From Haloferacaceae archaeon PL-Br10_E2g29 (GTDB taxonomy: Archaea > Halobacteriota > Halobacteria > Halobacteriales > Haloferacaceae): DNA of 8,139 nucleotides. Under the pieces are notes generated by a model that saw nothing but the letters and a program-made list of their open reading frames with translations, was not told the origin of the DNA and did not search any database. Shown here one piece after another: positions 5,288 through 8,139 of this stretch. Where the stretch lies: the NCBI GenBank assembly GCA_001563965.1, contig LKMS01000068.1, forward strand, positions 1 through 8,139, written 5' to 3'. The stretch's first letter is position 1. The number at the start of each line of letters is the position of its first letter. A program made the position numbers and the translations under genes.

Positions 5288-6774
5288 GCGATCCGAGTCG
5301 GCTGGCGCTCGCCGTACTGGCCGAGTCGCGTCCACTGCGCTCGTCGCTGGGCGAGCCGACGGCGACAGCTGAATCCGCCCTCCAGACGGGGGTGACGTTT
5401 GCGGATCCGATGACTGCGGCGGTCACGCTCGTCGTGTTCGCGCTGTTGTCATTGCTGGGCGCTGGGTCACTCGCGATCACGTATCGCTGGTACTTCAAAC
5501 AGAGCGTCCCGGAGGGAATTTCGATTCTCGTCGGCGTCGCGGTCGTTGCCCTGTACATCAACACCGCGTCGCTCGGGGCCGCCGTCGGCGAGGGGGCGGT
5601 CGACCTCTTCCGACCGGGGGTTGTCTTTTTCAACATTACGGCGCTGGGCGTCGCCACGGCGGCCGCACCGGCGGGTCGACGAATCGGCGACACGCTCAGC
5701 ACGCGGCTGTTCTCGGTTGCCGGGCTCAAACAGTTCGAAGGCGAAATGGGAACGGTCGTTCGCTCGGTCGGCCGCGTGACCAGCGTCACGCTTCCCGAGA
5801 CGATCGAGGACATGGAGAGCTACGATCCGGTCACCGCCGAAACGAAGAACGAACTCGCCGGCAAGACGCTGGTGTTTCCCCGCCGACTCACCGTCGAACA
5901 GCTCCGAACCCGCCTCGTCGAGCGGCTCAAAGAGGACTACTCGGTCGGCTACGTCGACGTCGATCTCACCGACGAGGCCACCATCGAATATCTCGCGCTC
6001 GGGATTCGTATCGCCGGCATCGGGGCGACGCTTGCGCCGGGAACCGTCGCCGTTGCGGTTCGGGCCGATCCGCCGAACAATGCTGCGGCCGGCGACATGG
6101 TTCAGGTCTGGCGCGTCGGCGAGACGACCGAGCGCGTCGTCACCGGCGAACTCCGCGCGACTGCTGGCGACACGGCGACGCTCGCGGTCGATGAGGGCGA
6201 CGCAAGCGCGCTGTCGCCGACCGAATCGTACCGCCTGCTCACCCTGCCCGCCGAACCGCGCGCCGACCGCGAGTTCGCCACCCTGCTTCGCGGCGTCGAC
6301 GAGACGATGTCGATGGTGACCGTTGGTGCCAACAGCGACCTCGCGGGGTCGACGCCGCGGTCGCTGACGGCGACGGTGTTGGCGATTCGCCCCGTTGATG
6401 GGAAAATCACGGCGCTGCCCGACCGCGATCGTGGTTTTGCGGCCGGCGAGACGATTTACGTGCTCGGTCGACCCGACGTGCTTCGCCGACTCGAAGAACG
6501 GGCGGCCGCGCCGGCTGTCGATCCGGACGCCGCTGGCGATACGGATGCGTCGACGACGGCGCAGTCAGACGGCGATGGTGAGCCGACGTCCACAGCCGCT
6601 GCGACGACGGATGCGAACGCCCCTGCGGAGTCGACTACTGCTGGCGAGGCCGACACAGCCGACGAGTCGGTTGCTGACGTCGACCCAGCCGACGAGTCGA
6701 GTACGGAGGCGACAGCGTCCGAGACCTCGGGCCAAGAGCCGACCGACAGCAAACAGTCCGATACCAAATCGTAG
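5284..6774 (+). CDS. Membrane-anchored TrkA_C-like protein (second paralogue)
   Basis: This 496-residue protein starts inside the stop of the previous gene (ATGA at 5284-5287). After a 43-residue lead there are three membrane segments (about 44-68, 78-100, 110-130), then a cytosolic region. Residues 193-300 parallel the middle of the upstream protein: FPRRLTVEQLRTRLVERL matches FPADLPLGELESRFADRL, and APGTVAVAVR...GDMVQVWRVGETTERVVTGEL matches PAGKRAVSVS...GEEVRLVAGETTVTGTL. A degenerate TrkA_C-like domain spans about 342-405 and ends in FAAGETIYVLGRPDVLRRLE. The last 85 residues are a disordered Ala/Ser/Thr/Asp/Glu-rich tail. Same gene order, same three-TM plan and shared domains indicate an old tandem duplication followed by divergence. 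Function is inferred from context: a regulatory partner of the divergent potassium channel. A later in-frame ATG at 5410 would start right at the first membrane segment; the ATGA overlap favours 5284. Confidence 0.78.
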   Translation: MSDPSRLALAVLAESRPLRSSLGEPTATAESALQTGVTFADPMTAAVTLVVFALLSLLGAGSLAITYRWYFKQSVPEGISILVGVAVVALYINTASLGAAVGEGAVDLFRPGVVFFNITALGVATAAAPAGRRIGDTLSTRLFSVAGLKQFEGEMGTVVRSVGRVTSVTLPETIEDMESYDPVTAETKNELAGKTLVFPRRLTVEQLRTRLVERLKEDYSVGYVDVDLTDEATIEYLALGIRIAGIGATLAPGTVAVAVRADPPNNAAAGDMVQVWRVGETTERVVTGELRATAGDTATLAVDEGDASALSPTESYRLLTLPAEPRADREFATLLRGVDETMSMVTVGANSDLAGSTPRSLTATVLAIRPVDGKITALPDRDRGFAAGETIYVLGRPDVLRRLEERAAAPAVDPDAAGDTDASTTAQSDGDGEPTSTAAATTDANAPAESTTAGEADTADESVADVDPADESSTEATASETSGQEPTDSKQSDTKS

Positions 6775-6817
6775 GCAAATCGACCGACTTCGGTTGCGTG
6801 CTGCGTGCTGGCTACCC

Positions 6818-6830
6818 AAACTGTTTAGAT
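6818..6830 (+). promoter_or_regulatory. Promoter of the DUF5518-like gene
   Basis: AAACTGTTTAGAT is a BRE-like AAAC followed by TTTAGA (6824-6829), centred about 26 bases before the ATG at 6852. It supports that start over the in-frame TTG at 6846. Confidence 0.5.
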
Positions 6831-6851
6831 GACCGATAGTACTCTTTGCGT

Positions 6852-7261
6852 ATGGCTACTCCCGACGCTGCGAACGATCGTGTCGAAAAAGAACCGGCTG
6901 GCAGATACGTTTCCGCTGCCGTTGGTGCGTTGGCGGCGTTTTTGATCGGATGGATTCCACTCATCGGACCGATTCTTTCGGGGATTCCAGCCGGCTATCT
7001 TCGGGGAAAAACACCAAAGAAGGGGCGCTCACCGGCGGGCTCGGGAACTTCATCGCTGCGTTTCCGCTCATGGCATTTTTTCTGTTTGTTTTCGGACTGG
7101 GAACGATTGTTGGCATCGCCGAGGGGGATGTCGATGGCGTGATCGGATTGCTATTCTTGGGGCTGCTGGTGTTCCTTTCGGTTGCATACTTTGTCGCCTT
7201 CGGTGCGTTGGGCGGACTGATCGGTTCGGGCATCTCCGACCGGGGAGATCCCAACAGCTAG
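6852..7261 (+). pseudogene. DUF5518-like small membrane protein, split by a -1 frame change
   Basis: The first frame gives MATPDAANDRVEKEP and then GALAAFLIGWIPLIGPILSG and AGYLRGK before running into unlike Arg/Ser-rich sequence with a stop at 7142. The rest of the protein continues in the -1 frame from about 7010: KEGALTGGLGNFIAAFPLMA, then two further hydrophobic helices and a stop at 7261. Joined at 7004-7011 the product would be 136 residues with three or four membrane segments, a polar Gly/Lys loop after the first and Gly-rich ends. This is the pattern of haloarchaeal DUF5518 proteins (function unknown). One extra base in the GGGGAAAAA run would restore the frame. So it may be a real mutation, a sequencing error in a homopolymer, or programmed -1 frameshifting, since G GGA AAA in the zero frame is a classical slippery heptamer. 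Base composition is visibly less GC-rich than its neighbours. Confidence 0.75.
7004..7010 (+). other. Slippery heptamer G GGA AAA at the frame change
   Basis: In the zero frame (codons CGG GGA AAA ACA) the bases 7004-7010 fit X XXY YYZ. Slipping back one base lets the tRNAs re-pair on GGG and AAA, and the next codon is AAC in exactly the frame that encodes the rest of the protein. I see no convincing downstream hairpin or upstream Shine-Dalgarno stimulator. Confidence 0.4.
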
Positions 7262-7300
7262 TGTCGTCTCCGTGTGGTGTCGCCACGACGCGTTCGGTGG

Positions 7301-7314
7301 ACGAAATTCTCAAG
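7301..7314 (+). promoter_or_regulatory. Weak promoter-like element of the SAMP1 gene
   Basis: ACGAAATTCTCAAG resembles a BRE (ACGAAA) plus a degenerate TATA box centred about 28 bases before the ATG at 7338. The match is weak and the call rests mostly on position. Confidence 0.35.
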
Positions 7315-7337
7315 CCGTCGGCGCGTCGAGAGCCGGT

Positions 7338-7616
7338 ATGCACTGGAAGCTGTTTGCGGATCTCGCCGAGCGTGCCGGCACCCGCGAGGTCTCGGTTAGT
7401 GTCGCAGCCGACGACCCGACCGTCGCCGACGCGCTGGCGGCGCTGACCGAGATGCATCCGGCGCTCGCCGACCGACTGTTCGACGAGGGCGGGGCGGTTC
7501 GCTCGCAGTTCACGCTGTTGAAAAACGGCGAGCCGCTTCCGGCCGACAGGGGCCTCGAAACCCCGATCGAACACAGCGACGAACTCGCGGTGTTTCCACC
7601 GGTTAGCGGCGGCTGA
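7338..7616 (+). CDS. samp1: Ubiquitin-like small archaeal modifier protein SAMP1 (MoaD family)
   Basis: This 92-residue beta-grasp protein ends in VFPPVSGG. In Haloferax, SAMP1 is adenylated at its C-terminal Gly-Gly by the E1-like UbaA. It is then attached to lysines of target proteins, and it also carries sulfur for molybdopterin synthesis. The start MHWKLFADLAERAG, the middle DPTVADALAALTEMHPAL (26-43) and the end DELAVFPPVSGG (81-92) closely match the SAMP1/MoaD pattern, and the diglycine is exactly terminal. The start at 7338 is chosen because it begins directly with the first beta strand; an in-frame upstream start would add residues before a better promoter position. A DUF5796-like gene follows 86 bases later. 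The end of the gene is partly repeated downstream of the stop. Confidence 0.92.
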   Translation: MHWKLFADLAERAGTREVSVSVAADDPTVADALAALTEMHPALADRLFDEGGAVRSQFTLLKNGEPLPADRGLETPIEHSDELAVFPPVSGG

Positions 7617-7645
7617 GCGACGACGACGATGGCGGCTGAGTGACG
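7608..7645 (+). repeat. Direct repeat of the SAMP1 3' end including the stop codon
   Basis: GGCGGCTGAGCGACG (7608-7622), which encodes the terminal Gly-Gly and the stop, recurs as GGCGGCTGAGTGACG (7631-7645) with one mismatch. The intervening GACGACGAT is low-complexity. The second copy is after the stop. Confidence 0.55.
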
Positions 7646-7668
7646 GCGGCGCGGTCGGCGGCAAGCGG

Positions 7669-7682
7669 CGGATTTTTTCGTT
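7669..7682 (+). promoter_or_regulatory. T-run: promoter of the DUF5796-like gene and/or SAMP1 terminator
   Basis: GCGGATTTTTTCGT has six T residues (7673-7678) centred about 27 bases before the ATG at 7703, where a TATA box would sit. A T-run about 60 bases after the SAMP1 stop could equally end that transcript, since archaeal termination uses U-rich stretches. Confidence 0.4.
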
Positions 7683-7702
7683 TCTCGGCCCAACAACCTC
7701 GT

Positions 7703-8139
7703 ATGGCAGTCCACACCGACGTTGCCCCCCGAACGCTCGGCGTCGACCTCAGACCCGAGGGCGTCGTCGTCACCTACGCCGACGGCCGCGAAACGCTCTA
7801 CCGGGGCGTTCCGACGAAAGTCAGCGGCTCGCTCACCGCCAGCCCCGGCAAGGAAACCCACGTGCTCGTGACCGATCCGACCGAAACCGAGGGCGTCATG
7901 CTCTACGTCAACGATCTCAAAACCCACGACGACATCCTCGAAGACACCGGTGTCGGCCGGATTTTGCTCGATACCGACGACGAAGAGGAGGTGTTTCCCG
8001 GTGTGACCGTCAGTCGAACCGGTGGCCACCGAACGACCGTTGAGGCCGACCCTGCGGTCGCCCGCGGCCGCGTGTTCGTGTTTGTCGAGGACGACTGGGG
8101 CGAAGAGAGCTACGAGTTCGTTCCCGCCGACCAACTCGA
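7703..8139 (+). CDS. DUF5796-like haloarchaeal protein (5' part, runs off the window)
   Basis: An open frame of 145 codons starts at the ATG at 7703 and continues past the window end without a stop. It begins MAVHTDVAPRTLGVDLRPEG and contains VLVTDPTETEGVMLYVNDLK (54-73) and THDDILEDTGVGRILLDTDD (74-93), then VFVFVEDDWGEESYEFVP near the end of the visible part. This looks like the haloarchaeal family I know as DUF5796, mostly beta strand and acidic, with no established function. No membrane segments or signal peptide are visible. Members are about this length or slightly longer, so only a short C-terminal piece is probably missing. Family assignment is from memory of the pattern. The coding call itself is secure, from codon use and promoter position. 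Confidence 0.8.
   Translation, partial: MAVHTDVAPRTLGVDLRPEGVVVTYADGRETLYRGVPTKVSGSLTASPGKETHVLVTDPTETEGVMLYVNDLKTHDDILEDTGVGRILLDTDDEEEVFPGVTVSRTGGHRTTVEADPAVARGRVFVFVEDDWGEESYEFVPADQL

Noticed and set aside
6511..6774. Repetitive-looking Ala/Ser/Thr/Asp tail of the second TrkA_C-like protein as a separate gene or repeat element
   Set aside because: It is in frame with the gene, has halophile-like composition and shows no true repeat unit, so a disordered tail is the simplest reading.
7310..8134. 274-codon minus-strand ORF across SAMP1 and the DUF5796-like gene
   Set aside because: It is antisense to two well-supported genes and contains no recognisable motif.

Overview
The window is GC-rich and the predicted proteins are strongly acidic (Asp/Glu-rich tails, few Lys). 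Nearly every gene has a TATA-like element about 26-30 bases before its ATG, which is the leaderless-transcript arrangement of halophilic archaea. Together with a SAMP1-type ubiquitin-like modifier, an archaeal-type CoaD, a TFB-like protein and families such as DUF5518 and DUF5796, this points to a haloarchaeon (class Halobacteria). The genus cannot be told from the window.

Layout. 1-86 is the 3' end of an unidentified gene. 163-891 is a winged-helix regulator with long acidic arms. 977-1468 is coaD, the coenzyme A biosynthesis adenylyltransferase. Convergent to it at 1488-1817 (-) is a very small TFIIB-like cyclin-fold protein. 1969-2694 is a nucleoside phosphorylase annotated as uridine phosphorylase. 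Convergent to that at 2781-3944 (-) is a six-TM potassium channel with an RCK (TrkA_N) domain. Divergent from the channel, 4052-5287 and 5284-6774 form a two-gene operon with an ATGA overlap; it encodes two membrane-anchored proteins with C-terminal TrkA_C-like domains. 6852-7261 is a DUF5518-like small membrane protein split by a -1 frame change at a GGGGAAAAA run. 7338-7616 is a SAMP1/MoaD-like protein ending in Gly-Gly. 7703 to the window end is the start of a DUF5796-like protein.

How the genes fit together. The most interesting block is 2781-6774. The channel carries the RCK nucleotide-binding half but stops where the TrkA_C half should begin. The two divergently transcribed neighbours carry TrkA_C-like domains on three-TM anchors and have no pore and no Rossmann fold. 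They also look like diverged tandem paralogues of each other. A potassium channel whose ligand-sensing half is supplied in trans by a membrane-anchored pair is a reasonable hypothesis, but it is inference. The other genes look like housekeeping functions (CoA synthesis, nucleoside salvage, ubiquitin-like modification or sulfur transfer) and local regulators.

Two genes (the phosphorylase and SAMP1) have their last codons plus stop codon repeated just downstream. I see no RNA genes, CRISPR arrays, insertion sequences or origins. The only gene-free gaps are short (the longest about 150 bases, 1818-1968).
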